A DNA stretch of 64,000 nt from Narthecium ossifragum. Lineage: Eukaryota > Streptophyta > Magnoliopsida > Dioscoreales > Nartheciaceae. Made by a program: the position numbers and the translations under genes. The stretch is from assembly GCA_963920575.1 (NCBI GenBank), contig OY986975.1:18321897-18385896 (forward strand). The letters are read 5' to 3'. This document shows, in pieces, positions 53,405-64,000 of the stretch (position 1 is its first letter; every line of letters begins with the position of its first letter). Below the pieces are notes generated by a model, which saw only the letters and a program-made list of their open reading frames with translations, had not been told where the DNA came from and did no database searches.

Positions 53405-53970
53405 CCTCATCGGAACTCAACTGAGTCGTAGTAATTATCTAATCAATTTTAATTACATGGGTTAAATTAAGGGTTAATATCACATGGGTGATTCTGAATG
53501 TAGCAAAGTTTTGCTAAGTACATTATACTTTTTAGACATTCGGTGACCACCGCATTATATGCTAACATGTTCGGTGGGTAATGGTTGAACTATTTACAAA
53601 GTGTTGAGATGTACATTAAAAATTAAACAGTTTGGTCAAGTTAGCATTTCATTTAGTGATTAACCACTGAATATCAAAAAAAGTGTGGTGTAATTAAGGA
53701 AAAGAAAATGTCATGTATTTATCATATCTCACCATCGAAATCCTAAATTCCATTCTTGACCTTATATATCTTCCAAACATCATACTCCCCCTATAACCTC
53801 AGGGTCATTTCATAGTTTCATCTGGATACTTCTAATGGTATTAGCAGATGGTTACAAGGTTTTTTTTAGTAAAAAACCATGTTGAGTAATTGTCAGATCT
53901 CATACACCTAGCTATATATCGCCAATGGTTATAAGTGATTAGTTGCTTTACTCTTTATAAGTGATAAGTT
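53405..53970. other. Intergenic AT-rich stretch
   Basis: Between the MULE and the 3' end of the LINE. No coding domain or repeat ends recognised. Confidence 0.4.
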
Positions 53971-54159
53971 ATTTTTTTTTATTTAATGAGTTCAGCCCTA
54001 AGGCTAGTGGCTAGTTAAAGACTAGACACAATTTACATAATACTATCTAAGGCCTCCAAACCGTCAACCTTGGACCTGGCAAAACTCTCATCGTGACGTC
54101 GACACCATCAGGTGAGAGCGTCCGCCCGACCATTACACCCCCTCAGAATGTATAAAAAA

Positions 54160-55399
54160 ATAACGGAGCTAAACTTCAATATATGAGACCAAATCTCACG
54201 AACCAAACTAGCCGACTCAAAATCCCATCGTCTGCGGCCTCACAAAATATCCATGGCATGAAGTGAGTCTGACTCGACAATAATCCTACCTCGATCACCC
54301 GGAGTAATCCAGCGAATGGCTCCACTAACAGCTTGGAATTTCGCTTGTAGCACCGATGAAGAAGCCACCGTCTTCCCAAACGCCCACCTCAGCGAACCAT
54401 CTGCAGAAAGGCACACTATACCGACAGTCGCTTTACCAGCCCAAAGAGAAGCATCAACTTGGACGAGCACATCTCCCTCAACCGCCCTTCGATCTTTAGG
54501 TGGCTTCATTTGTTTCCCAAACTCTAACACCTGTCTACTAGCCCTTCGCGCTAGCGCCAGCGCAGACATCCCCATGTTCTGATAAATTACATCGTTTCTA
54601 TCACACCAAATTCACCATAAGGCATATCCAATCGAGCATTCTAATTCTCTTGTCTCATGTGATAAGCCCGGTGATGTCAACACTTCAAACACGACATTAA
54701 CTGTGAGACTTGTCATAACAACCCACTCCGATGGTAAAACTCGTTGTAACACCTCTTGCTCAAATGGGCAAACAACAATGGCATGATCAAAAGTCTCCAC
54801 CTCTCCACACCTCGAGCACCCACGGTCATAGAAGTTATAGTAACGCTAGAGGAATTCACGCACAGGCAATTTCCCATGGCTCAAGCGCCAGATGAACTGC
54901 TTCACACGAGGCCCTACCGTTAACCTCCACATATTACTCCATGAAGCATCTTCCCCGCTCTCCCTCACCAAACCTCTAAGCTTCATCAAAAGCAAATAAA
55001 CAGATTTAGAAGTAATGGCCCTAGAGGACCATATGCCCAACGACAGTTATCCATGCCTTGCCGCACTTCAAACTTCCTTACCTGGTTCGCTAACAATGGA
55101 TGAAGACGGGTGTGCAACCGGTCTTCATTCCATACACCCGCATGTAGGAACTGGTCCACCCTTTCTTTATCCCAATCAACCTCCATATTGATAAATGTAG
55201 GTCGCCGATCCAAAGGATCTTCAAGAACCCAAGAATCACTCACAAAGCTGAGTCGGCTATGAATACCAGGAGTATAAGAAAGACCTCTGCGTAGACTATC
55301 GACCGCATGACATAAGTCCCGCCAATGCACCGAGTAGGTACGAGGGTCTCTAACATATGCCAACACCTCTGACCAATGATACTTAGCTCTAGCCAAACA
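54160..55399 (-). pseudogene. LINE ORF2: zinc-binding region and RNase H
   Basis: Minus strand. 55396-54986 and 55040-54846 give the region after RT, including WRDLCHAVDSLRRGLS, TVGPRVKQFIWRLSHGKLPV (the zf-RVT family motif) and then ETFDHAIVVCPFEQEV. 54575-54240 encodes an RNase H-like domain (VQVDASLWAGKATVGIVC, AKFQAVSGAIRWI, RIIVESDSLHAMDIL), the RVT_3 type found at the end of plant LINE ORF2. A frame break follows DILH near 54240. Several stops separate the pieces. Confidence 0.8.
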
Positions 55400-57696
55400 T
55401 GTGAGGACCTGTCCCTCTATTCCTGTGGCTCGTTGTTGACCGCAAGGGCAATTTGGTAAATTGCACCTTGATGGTTTGTTTCACACCCGCGTGTGCACAC
55501 ACAGGCCTTGTTTTGGTGTATGTGGTTGAATAGAATGGCTAGGTGGACCCGGGATCGGAAGATCTCAGCTCGGGCGCTCAGAAGCTTGCTTTTGGGCAGC
55601 TGGCGGCCCGTGAGCGATCGATCGCTCCTAGGAGCGATCGATCGGACTCGTGAGTGAGTCGGCGTTGTTTTTCCTTCGAGAGGACAGCCGTCGTGGCCGT
55701 CGCTCCCTCTGTCAGAGGGAGAGGAGAGAAAGTCTCCCCTCCTCCCCCTTTTCCCCAGCTTTCCCGGCTTTCCCCCAGGATTTTCTTCCTCTTCTCCACC
55801 TTCTCTTCTCTTCTCTTCTCTTCTTCTTCTTTCCTTCTTCTTCTTCCCGCAAGCTCTGCTTGCTCTGTTTTCTTCCGACAACCCCTTTTTCTTCGTCGTT
55901 CTTCCTCCTCCAGCCACCGTTTTGGGCGTTCCAAGGCTCGTTGGATTCGTGGCGACGTGAGGAAGATCCCTGCCGTGGGTTGGAGCTTGGTTAGCAGCGG
56001 TTTAGCGGGGAATCAACCAAGGATTAGCGGTTCTGGTAGGTGTTCTATCTACATGTGTTGTTTAATGGGATTCTCCTAATCTAACCGTTGGATCTTGTTG
56101 ATCTTCATGTCATTAGATGCATCTTGCCTAGTAGAATTTCTGATATAAGTTTCATGATCTTTGGTTGAGATTTTAGTAGGATTTATGCATGATTAATCTC
56201 GGATTTTCCGGTTTTCTGCTGTTCTTGAAGAACAGCCAGCTTGCGGTGAGTTTTCTGGCTTGTACGTGCATGATCTTGGGTTTTTATGAACATAAGAGTT
56301 GTAGATCTCTGCGTTAACTTTCCATTCCAGTTTATTTCATATTTTTCCAATTTTCCTACGATTTATTATGAATTTATTACTGGAGGGCTGCGTTGCAGCA
56401 AGTACTTGATAAGTTAGTTTGATTAGCGGTTTTAATTAGTGTTTTCCCGTTAATCTAGCCGTTGGATGATTCTGGATTTTGGATATGTTGATCCATGCAT
56501 GTAGATCTACTGGAGTCTAAGTTGGATCTCGAATCCGACGTCCTTTGGACGTCGGATCGACGGGTCAACTAGCTGCCATGTAGAGAACTTTTGGTGTTTT
56601 AAATATAATATTATATGCCGGATTATAATATTATATTTTTTTTACTGTTCATTAGCGTTTTTGGGAATGTTTAGTATAAATGGGCCGAAGGTGTGCCCTT
56701 GTTTGATGCCTGTTTATCATGCTTTATATCTGCATGTTCTCCTGTGCATTAGAGGCATGTTAGGCTAAGGCGTGGGTTTGGGGTTTGTCCTTAGTACTAC
56801 AGTATCAATAGCTAAGTGGTGGATGTCGTCACCTCTGCAAGGGTGTCCTACTGGTATCGTCATTGTCCACCCTGTGACTGGGATTATCGGAGGTGATCCA
56901 CCCCTGAACAGTGGCCATCGGAGGGACGTATTATGGACAAGAACCCGGGGGGGTATCGAAGGGATTTATGGGCTCTCGAGTATGACTTAGCTTTTGATTT
57001 GGAGTTTAGGGTTTGTATTGGCTCTGTGCTTTGAGTGCTGGGAGATGGTTGTCGTAACCACGGTTGCTCCGCCAAGTGTGGAGGTCCCGCTTGGAGAGGG
57101 GTGTCCTACGGGTAGCGTCATGTCCACCCTGTGTCAGGGGATGTCGGAGAAAGCCCACCCTTGAACAGTGGCCATCGGAGGACGTACTTTGGACAGGTGC
57201 CCTTCGGGTTATTGACGGGATTTATGGGGTCCTTGGCAGGCCTCTCAGTACTTGACACAGAGTTAGTATGGTTGGAGTCGCCTTCCTTGCGTGTGTCGTA
57301 AAGTAGAACCCTGCTGAGCTTTTGCTCATTCCTACCTGGACCGTGATGTATGCAGGTGCGGGTACCAACGCTTCTCCTGTGGGCCCCCGGTGTTCATCCT
57401 GCGGCAGCGCGTCGCCAGCCGACTATGTTTGAGGGCCAGGAGGGCTTTTGCTGTACTTTTGCGGAGACCCCAGACGATGTATTACTTCTTTCTGATAATT
57501 GTAAATGTTGTAAATTTTGTATAACTCTGATATATGTAAATATTGTTATATATATATAGTTTTGGTTTAGTAATTGTTAGATTACTTTTGTCCTTTGTTT
57601 ATTCTTGTATCTATTCCACCAGCTTGTTGTCAGTAGATGTAGGATCTTCCCCCTCATGTCCCGGTCCGGATGGGTTTTCTGGGTCGGGGCGCGACA
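55400..57696 (+). mobile_element. S11: mosaic solo-LTR-like unit
   Basis: 2297 bp from TGTGAGGACCTGTCCC to GGGTCGGGGCGCGACA. Its flanks are GCCAAACA on both sides (55392-55399, 57697-57704), so the duplication is 8 bp, not the 5 bp seen elsewhere. The left two-thirds are B-like (CT leader, HSE-like repeat 56219-56235, double AT palindrome 56602-56637). From about 56655 the sequence is C-like (TATAAATGGGCCGAAGGTGTG). The last 30 bp are A-like (GGATGGGTTTTCTGGGTCGG). It splits the LINE between ...NVWTCLA and RAKYHWSEV. Confidence 0.85.
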
Positions 57697-58522
57697 GCCA
57701 AACATGTCCAGACATTTGACCGATTATGAAGAAAATGAGGCATCCTCTTGACTTTCAAAGCAAGCTGCCAAATTCTAAAGTTTCGTAAACCCAAACCACC
57801 AACCTCTTTAGGCAAACATACCTTGCCCCAACCCACTACATTCATCCCTGACCGCCACCCTTGCCAAAGGAAGTCTCGGCAAATCATCTCCATACTCTGG
57901 ATCACCCCTACTGGAATATCCGTCGTCGTCATCACAAAAGCTGGGATTGATTGAAGAACCGATTACACGAGTATGACATGACACGGTTCATATATGCACC
58001 TCTCTGCCAAGAAAGAACCCGGCTGGTCATTTTATCCAGAAGCCTCGCAAAATCGGCCCTCCAAGGCTTTTTGATACACAACAGTACACCCAAATAATCC
58101 CACACCCCCACAGCTTCGTCGAGGCCCAAGATATGGCAAATTGTTGTCTTCCTGTCATGATCTACGGTAGGTGAGAAACGAATGCTTGCTTTCATAACAT
58201 TCATTTCCAAGCCAGCCAAGGCTCGAAGTGAAAGCAACTTCTGTTTAAGCTTTTGGACTTCCATACAAGTTGCGACAGTCACAATCATACAATCATTTGC
58301 ATAAAGCAGATGTGAAAGAGAGAACTCAGAGTGAGAAAACTGAAGGCCCCGCAAACCCTCTTTCCTATCCTTGAGTAATTGCGTTAGTACCTCCTAAACC
58401 ACTAGAAACAAATACGGAGACAAAGGATCTCCTTGCCGCAAGCCACGGCCGGACTTGACCTCTCCATGAACCTTGCCATTAAGGATAAAGGAGAACATAG
58501 GCCCCCGTACACTATCATATAC
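57697..58522 (-). pseudogene. LINE ORF2: C-terminal half of reverse transcriptase
   Basis: Minus strand, from 58522: [20 protein letters not shown] and [18 protein letters not shown] (RT fingers/palm). Then, after a stop, LSHLLYANDCMIVTVATCME, where the catalytic FADD/YADD box reads YAND: the first catalytic Asp of the pair is Asn. It continues with a thumb-like region to DFLWQGWRSGMNVVGWGKVC and GGLGLRNFRIWQLALKVK. The altered catalytic box alone would abolish RT activity. Confidence 0.85.
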
Positions 58523-60740
58523 TGTCGCGCCCCGACCCGCAGAGCGCACCCGGGCCGGGACACGAGGGGGGAAAAACGAACACCACAACCACTAGCCTCA
58601 ACTGGCGGAAACAGTTGAGACTAAGGCCCAGCTGGCGGAAACAGCTGGACAGCACAGAGAAAGAGCGGAAGCAAGCTACTAAACCACAGCTATTAACATT
58701 TATTACAAAAACGGTAATAAAAGAGTTAACAGAGTTTAGTACAGCAAACCACAAGGGATCAACAGTCCCCAAAAAGAAACTGCAACACCCACCGGGGTCT
58801 CCGCGAAGGCGCACACGAACCCATCCTGACCCTCAGACATGGTCAGGATCCGGCCCGCTGCCACGAGACGACCGAGGGGGTAACACTGGGACAGAGCGGC
58901 CACCTGCACCTGCAACAAACACAGTCCAGGTAGGCATGAGCAACAGCTCAGCAGGGTCCTACTCTACAACTCCCACACACACAAGGGTAAAGCAACCGGA
59001 CACACTCTGATGCCAAATACCGAGGCTTGCCAAGGATCCCACAATCCCATCAATAACCCGAAGGGTTCCTGTCCTAGGTGCGTATCTCCGATAACGCCAC
59101 TGCTCAGGGGTGGGCAACTCCGACATTCCCTGACACAGGGTGGACACGACGCAACCAGTAGGACCCCCTTCTCCAAGCGGGATCTCCGCACTTGGCGGAA
59201 CAACCGAAGTTAAGACTACCATCACTCGGTACTCTAAGCAGCAGAGTCAACACCCACCCAACCTATCCTAGCATGTCTAATGCACAGGAAAAAGGGCAGG
59301 ATAAGTATGATAAAGCTGTAAACAAACAACACAGCAAGGGCACACCTTCGGCCCATTTATACTAAACACTCCCGAGGGTCATGACTCCCTCGGTTCACCA
59401 CAAAGCGGTAAGGGCATACCGTCAGCCCATTTATTCTACACACCTGGGAGGCATCACCCTCCCAGTTCAACCACAAAGCGATGAACATTTATACATAATT
59501 CATTACAGGATAAACCCCGAGGGTAAAACCGTAAAAAGTCACTTGCATGCGAAGCCCCGCGGGCAAAACTTTTGAAAACCCTCTCTGCTACTGAAGGATC
59601 GATCCTCACCAAGGGAAGGATCGATCATCCAAGCAACAGTGAGCTTCCCTCGCTGTCGAGCCAAAGAAGATCGATCATTCCTCCCAGGGAGATCGATCTC
59701 TTTGGTGACAGAGGGCACCCTTCCAGTCGCACCAGGGAAGATCGATCCTTCCTCCCAGGAAGATCGATCATTCTCGGGACGAAGGGTAACCATGCTTACC
59801 CAGGCCCCATGATCGATCTCCTCCCATAAGAAGATCGATCATGTGATGGGCGCAGCAAGCCCACACCAGAGGACCGATCCTTCCTCCCAGAAGGATCGAT
59901 CACCCAAAGATGGGTTCCGGCGTGCTTCCGGCCGGAGAACCGCCGGAAAACACAACTAAACCCCACCAAACTTGGTGGGTTGGTAGATCTGAGTACAACG
60001 AGGCTACTCAAGGCCTCAAAACCGGGAAAGAACAACTCCACAAGGAGATCTAAGCAAAACAAAACCCGGATACAAAACCCTCAAACAGCCGGAGTTTAGA
60101 AGAAGACCCTACCTCCTCAGAGCAGCTTCGATCCACGAAGACTAGCCACGGATCTTCCTCGCCTCGCCACGAACCCAACGAGCCTTCAAGCTTCAGGAGA
60201 GGTGGCCGGAGGAGGAAGAACGGAGGAGAGAAAGGAGCGGTCGGAACAGGGGAAGAAGCAGAGCATTCGCGGGAAAGAAGAAGAAGAGGGGAAGGAAGGA
60301 GGGGGAGGGGAAGGGGGTAAGGCCGGGGAAAGCCGGAGAAACCGCGGGAAAGGCAAAGGAGGGGAGCAAAAGTCTCCCCTCCCCTGACAGGGGAAGCGAC
60401 GGCCACCGCGGTGGCCGTCCTTCGAAAGCCACCGACAAAGACTTCCAGGCACACGTAGGATCGATCATCCTTTCATGCATGATCGATCCTGCTAGCAACA
60501 GGATCGATCTTCACCCCAAGGTGATCGATCTTCTGTGCCCTGAAGGCAAACTTGGGCTGGGTCTCAGGCCCAAGCCCAGAACCCCCAACCTCGGGTCCAC
60601 CTAACCTTTCTAACAAACACAATCATCAAGCAAGGCCTGTGTGTGCACAGCCAGTGTGAAAACGACCGCCAAGGCGCAATTTCCCAAATTGCCCTTGGGG
60701 TAAACAACAAGCCGAAGGGATGGAAGGACGGGTCCTCACA
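58523..60740 (-). mobile_element. S12: complete solo-LTR-like unit, subfamily C
   Basis: 2218 bp, plus-strand ends TGTCGCGCCCCGACCC and GGACGGGTCCTCACA, flanked by TATAC (58518-58522, 60741-60745). It has the TGGCGGAAACAGCTG doublet (58600-58646), the conserved block (58900-58965), C-type tandem units (59338-59530), GATCGATC hairpin-like repeats (59595-59905), a purine tract (60195-60380) and the hairpin GCAATTTCCCAAATTGC (60676-60692). This is the clearest complete subfamily C copy. Confidence 0.9.
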
Positions 60741-61713
60741 TATACACTATCATGGGTGACCTCTCCATCACCCATAAGACCCAACGACCTGGGAAGTTCA
60801 TAGCAAGCAAGACCTCTTCTAAGAAAGGCCACTGAACACTTTCATATGTAACTCGTAAGTCTGCTTTAAGAACCATTAAGTTTTTACTCTTCGGTGCCAC
60901 ATGCATTGAATGCATGATTTCGCTTGCCGCATCTAGGTTATCGTGGATAGAGCGACCATGAACAAAAGCCGGCTGCTCTATTCCAATAACATCATCCAAA
61001 ACCAAGTTCATTCTTTTCGCCAATATCGTAGTAATAACCTTATAGCCTACATTACATAGGCTTAGAGGACGAAAATCCTTCACTTATTGCGGAAAGCTGC
61101 ATTTATGAATGAAAGAGACAAAAGTTGCATTCCAAGATGGAGGAAGATGGCAAGTGTGAAAAAAATGGCGAATTAAGTTCACAAAATCATCCCCGATCAC
61201 ACCCCAATGTGTGACAAAAAATTCAACATACACCCCATCTGGATCAAGACATTGGGACCGAGCCATACCAAAAACCACATCTTTAACTTCCACTACAGTA
61301 ACCTCCTCAGCCAAAGCATCGTGCATTAGATCATCTACCCTTGGTAGCTCCAGCAACCCAAAAGGAAGACCACCATCTTGATCAGACCAAAGGTTAGAGA
61401 AGTACTTCGGAAAAACCTTCCCCATAAGGACCGGCTGCATTCATCACTTCACGGACCTTAGATTTCTGAGACCTGCCTTGAACCAATCGGTAGAAAAATT
61501 TAGAACTCCTATCTCCTGTCTGTAGCCATAATTGTCGAACCATTTGTGCCGCAAAACTTTCATGTCTATCAATGACATCCTCCCAACGGCCTTCCAGCTC
61601 TCTAATCTGATCCTCCTCCAAAGCAGATGTAAGACCATTTTCTTCAAGCTCGTATAAGCTATGCTAACATGCTTCAATTTGTTTCCCCACATGAAACATA
61701 TCCAAAGTGCCAA
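60741..61713 (-). pseudogene. LINE ORF2: RT N-terminal part and linker
   Basis: Minus strand. 61713-61394 gives the linker after the endonuclease (WLQTGDRSSKFFYRLVQGRS). 61440-61084 gives the pre-RT region (DVVFGMARSQCLDPDGVYVE, HTCHLPPSWNATFVSFIHK). After a stop, 61083-60741 gives KDFRPLSLCNVGYKVITTIL, AFVHGRSIHDNLDAASEIM and NLMVLKADLRVTYESVQWPF, the N-terminal RT blocks (the first catalytic Asp is in LKADL). It is interrupted by S12 at TATAC. Confidence 0.85.
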
Positions 61714-61723
61714 CTCTCCGATC

Positions 61724-62620
61724 CTAGCTCTTCACAAGTTTCTTAACTGCCCTGATTTTAGAAATAAATACATATTGCCTGGACCCGGTATAATTTCCCT
61801 GCCATATACGCCAAATAGCCCCTCGCATCTCATTAGACACTATCCATTGTTGTTCCATCTGAAAAACTGATGGCCCTGTACATACCTCCAGTTCAGCCAA
61901 AGAGACAAGCAGAGGTGAGTGGTCGGACTCTATCTTTGCTAAGTGTTTAACCATTGTAGAAGGGATGAGCTCCTTCCATTGTTGATTAACCAAAGCACGA
62001 TCCAGTCTCTCCAAGATCTTCGTCGAGCCATGCTGACAATTTGACCAAGTGTGAGTCTGTCCAGAGAAACCAATGTCAATCATACCATTGTTGCATATGT
62101 AATTAAAAAATTCACATTCCTCCACTCCAATGACAAATGGAGCTCCACCTTTCTTCTCCTATGATGACAGAATTACAATAAAATCACCTGCAACAAGATG
62201 TGGCAATCCTGTCCTCCTGAAGCTGTCCAAAGTATCCCATAACTCCTGCCGATCTCTCCCAGTTCTAGCACCGTAAACTACAGAAACTTACAACTGTCCA
62301 AGGCTAGTTGTAGTAATAACTGCATATACAGCTTGAACCGAGAGAAATTTAAACGACACACGTCCAATTTCAGATTTCCACACTGCACTGATACCTCCAC
62401 ATCTTCCTTGAGAAGGAATCACAAAACAATCCAATTGGCATCCTAGCTTCTTCTTCAACCAGACCACATGTTCCTATGAGATTAAGTTTTCAATGAAGAA
62501 CAAAAAAGATAGATTATACTCGACAAACATCTTGAAGCACGAGTCCACCACCCGCTTAGGTCCAGCCGACTTGCAATTCAAGAAAAGCATGTTCATCATA
62601 ACACACATGTAGAAAACATC
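61724..62620 (-). pseudogene. LINE ORF2: endonuclease (EEP fold)
   Basis: Minus strand. The start MNMLFLNCKSAGPKRV near 62590 corresponds to the usual LINE endonuclease opening (N of NCR-type motif kept). Then, after a stop, SQGRCGGISAVWKSEIGRVS. 62125-61724 gives MIDIGFSGQTHTWSNCQHGS, ERLDRALVNQQW and IESDHSPLLV, the last with the catalytic Asp-His pair of the family. Several stops and frame changes are present. Confidence 0.75.
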
Positions 62621-62679
62621 GGTTGCTCCTCTGACGCACCCCCACACTTCTGTTTCCTTTGAGTATGTGAATTTTGATC

Positions 62680-63490
62680 CTCATACATAACCATGGCTGA
62701 GGTTTCATCTCCATCCTCATCACCCTCTGCCATTCCATCAAGAGTCTCCTCCGATCAGTAGACTAGCAAGCTTCCATCGAGTGCCCTCTCCATTAAAGAG
62801 ACACCTTCTTCATGTCTCTTAACTAAATCTTCTGCAAGAATAGGAACTGGGCCATTCACAACATTAAACTTTGGCTTCACAACTGATTACCCGTATTGGC
62901 CCAAATTTGGCCACCCCACACGTTTGGACCACAAGCAAAGGCTCAGCTAGCATCCCTACTAGCTTGGGTTGTACCCCGAATAGGCTGGCCCAAGAGCAAC
63001 GGCCCACTTGAAGGTAGCTCAACTCGATCGCCGCCACGTGTCATATGCAACCGGTGATGCCCTTTAAAAGACCCCTGCTGCTACCCTAAGTGTTGCTCTC
63101 CTCCTCTACCGACAACCCTAGTCGCCAATCCCGATCCACCACCCTTGTCTCCCTCGTCGATATCACGATCGCCACCAACCCTCATGGCACCACCACCCAT
63201 GGCCATTAGCGCTTTGCCATCTCGATGCACCGGCTTGACAGCGCCATAAATGCCATTCATCCTCTGCTCGCCACGTGCACTACCCTATCCGACAAGACCC
63301 TTCCCTTTTCTGACATCCTTGGCCTCTTGTCGCCGGTTTCCCGGCCGGCCAAATTTATTCCGACGAACAACATGCCATTCCCCGGCGACAGCATAGCTTT
63401 TGTCATGTCTTCTAGTGTAGCTTCTTTTTCTGTTTTCGAGCCCTACCTTTACCGAATCTCGGAACGAGATTTCCTTTAAGGGCATTAGGA
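62680..63490 (-). pseudogene. Probable LINE ORF1 remnant
   Basis: Minus-strand frames upstream of the endonuclease carry scattered coding-like stretches (VVNGPVPILAEDLVKRHEEG, VELPSSGPLLLGQP, basic Arg-rich segment near 63300-63480) but no clear zinc knuckle or DUF4283 match by eye. Position directly upstream of ORF2 is the main support. S13 interrupts it at 63491. Confidence 0.35.
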
Positions 63491-64000
63491 TGTAAGGATA
63501 TGTCCCTTTACTCCTGGGTTGACCGTCTGAGTCGGGCATGTGGCTCGTTTGCTTGTTTCACGTCGAGCACGTGATCTGGTAGATCGTATCGTTTCTTGGA
63601 CCGCAAGGGCAATTCGGTAGATTGCGTCTTGTCGGTTTGTTTCACACCCGCGTGTGCATACACTGACTGTGTTTGTGTTAATGTTTGTTTAGAACGGTTA
63701 GGTGAACCCGGGATCGAAGATCCGGGCTTGGGCTTGCGTTCTAGCCCAAGTCTAGCTTTCTACACAAAAGGATCGATCTTTTCTTGATAAGAAGATCGAT
63801 CATTTGGTGCCTGGAAGTCAAAGTGCTTCGTCATGAAGGATCAATCTTTCTTGAGGAAAGATCGATCATTTATAAGGCGGTTCGTCCGTCTATAAAACGG
63901 ACGTCACCCCCTTATTAATCTCCTTTTTCAAATCCTTCGTTCTTGAGCTCAGATCTGGCGAGATTTTGGAGGAGATTGAAGGCGATCCTAAGCTCAGCAG
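63491..64000 (+). mobile_element. S13: solo-LTR-like unit, 5' part, cut by window end
   Basis: Begins TGTAAGGATATGTCCC, a diverged family start, with the family segment GACCGCAAGGGCAATTCGGT (63599-63618) and GATCGATC repeats (63765-63880). A TATA box TATAAAA lies at 63891-63897, 401 bp from the start, followed by a T/C-rich leader. It inserted in the LINE ORF1 region. Confidence 0.75.
63891..63897 (+). promoter_or_regulatory. TATA box of S13 LTR
   Basis: TATAAAA within GTCTATAAAACGG, at the same distance from the unit start as in S3. It is directly downstream of the GATCGATC cluster, which would place that cluster in the U3 promoter region. Confidence 0.55.

Larger units (their letters stand above)
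53972..63490 (-). mobile_element. Decayed LINE-1-type retrotransposon, split by S11 and S12
   Basis: Minus-strand non-LTR element. Its 3' end is marked by a poly(A) tract (T run at 53972-53980 on the plus strand) following ...GGGCTGAACTCATTAAAT. Going upstream: RNase H (54160-54575), zinc-binding C-terminal region (54600-55399), S11, RT (57697-58522), S12, RT start (60741-61083), linker, endonuclease (61724-62620) and an ORF1-like remnant (to 63490). Removing S11 and S12 with one copy of each target duplication restores continuity. The 5' end is not seen because S13 inserts at 63491. Many stops and shifts make it inactive. Confidence 0.85.

Overview
The window is repeat-dense nuclear DNA of a flowering plant: GT-AG introns, Ty1/Copia and LINE-1 type retrotransposons, MITEs, a Mutator-like element, and two intact genes. 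I cannot name the species. Nothing suggests a prokaryotic, viral or organellar origin.

Genes. An island at about 40.0-51.5 kb holds the only two intact host genes, both on the plus strand: a single-exon mitochondrial-type PPR protein (40199-42058, 619 aa) and a 13-exon GH1 beta-glucosidase of the BGLU42 type (43639-51508, 480 aa spliced). No large TE interrupts them. The 3' end of the PPR gene is tandemly duplicated (127-bp period).

TE layout, left to right. (1) 1-5126: a minus-strand Copia 5' LTR (R0) split by S2 and abutted by S1. (2) 5127-6312: a MITE with a Tourist-like MITE inside it. (3) 7266-9439: S3. (4) 10636-29885: one decayed minus-strand Tnt1/Tork-like Copia (R1), cut into pieces by S4 (which contains S5), S6, a gag-only Copia (R2, plus strand) and S7; S8 cuts its gag end and runs into an assembly gap (31177-31376), after which R1 is not seen again. 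(5) 31378-39690: S9, a small MITE, truncated S10, and two nested MITE-like elements. (6) 52128-53395: a non-autonomous Mutator-like element with a 9-bp target duplication. (7) 53972-63490: one decayed minus-strand LINE split by S11 and S12, with S13 running off the right edge.

The S family. Units S1-S13 are 2.1-2.7 kb, non-coding, start TGTGAGGACC and end ...GGGGYGYGACA. Eight have both ends adjacent to a matching target-site duplication, so they look like solo LTRs of one family (subfamilies A, B, C plus mosaics). Each carries a cluster of CGATCG- or GTCGAC-centred repeats. The subfamily-A version of this cluster is also found, in the same order, in both LTRs of the unrelated Copia R2. This shared module, together with conserved palindromes in the S units, is the least explained signal in the window.
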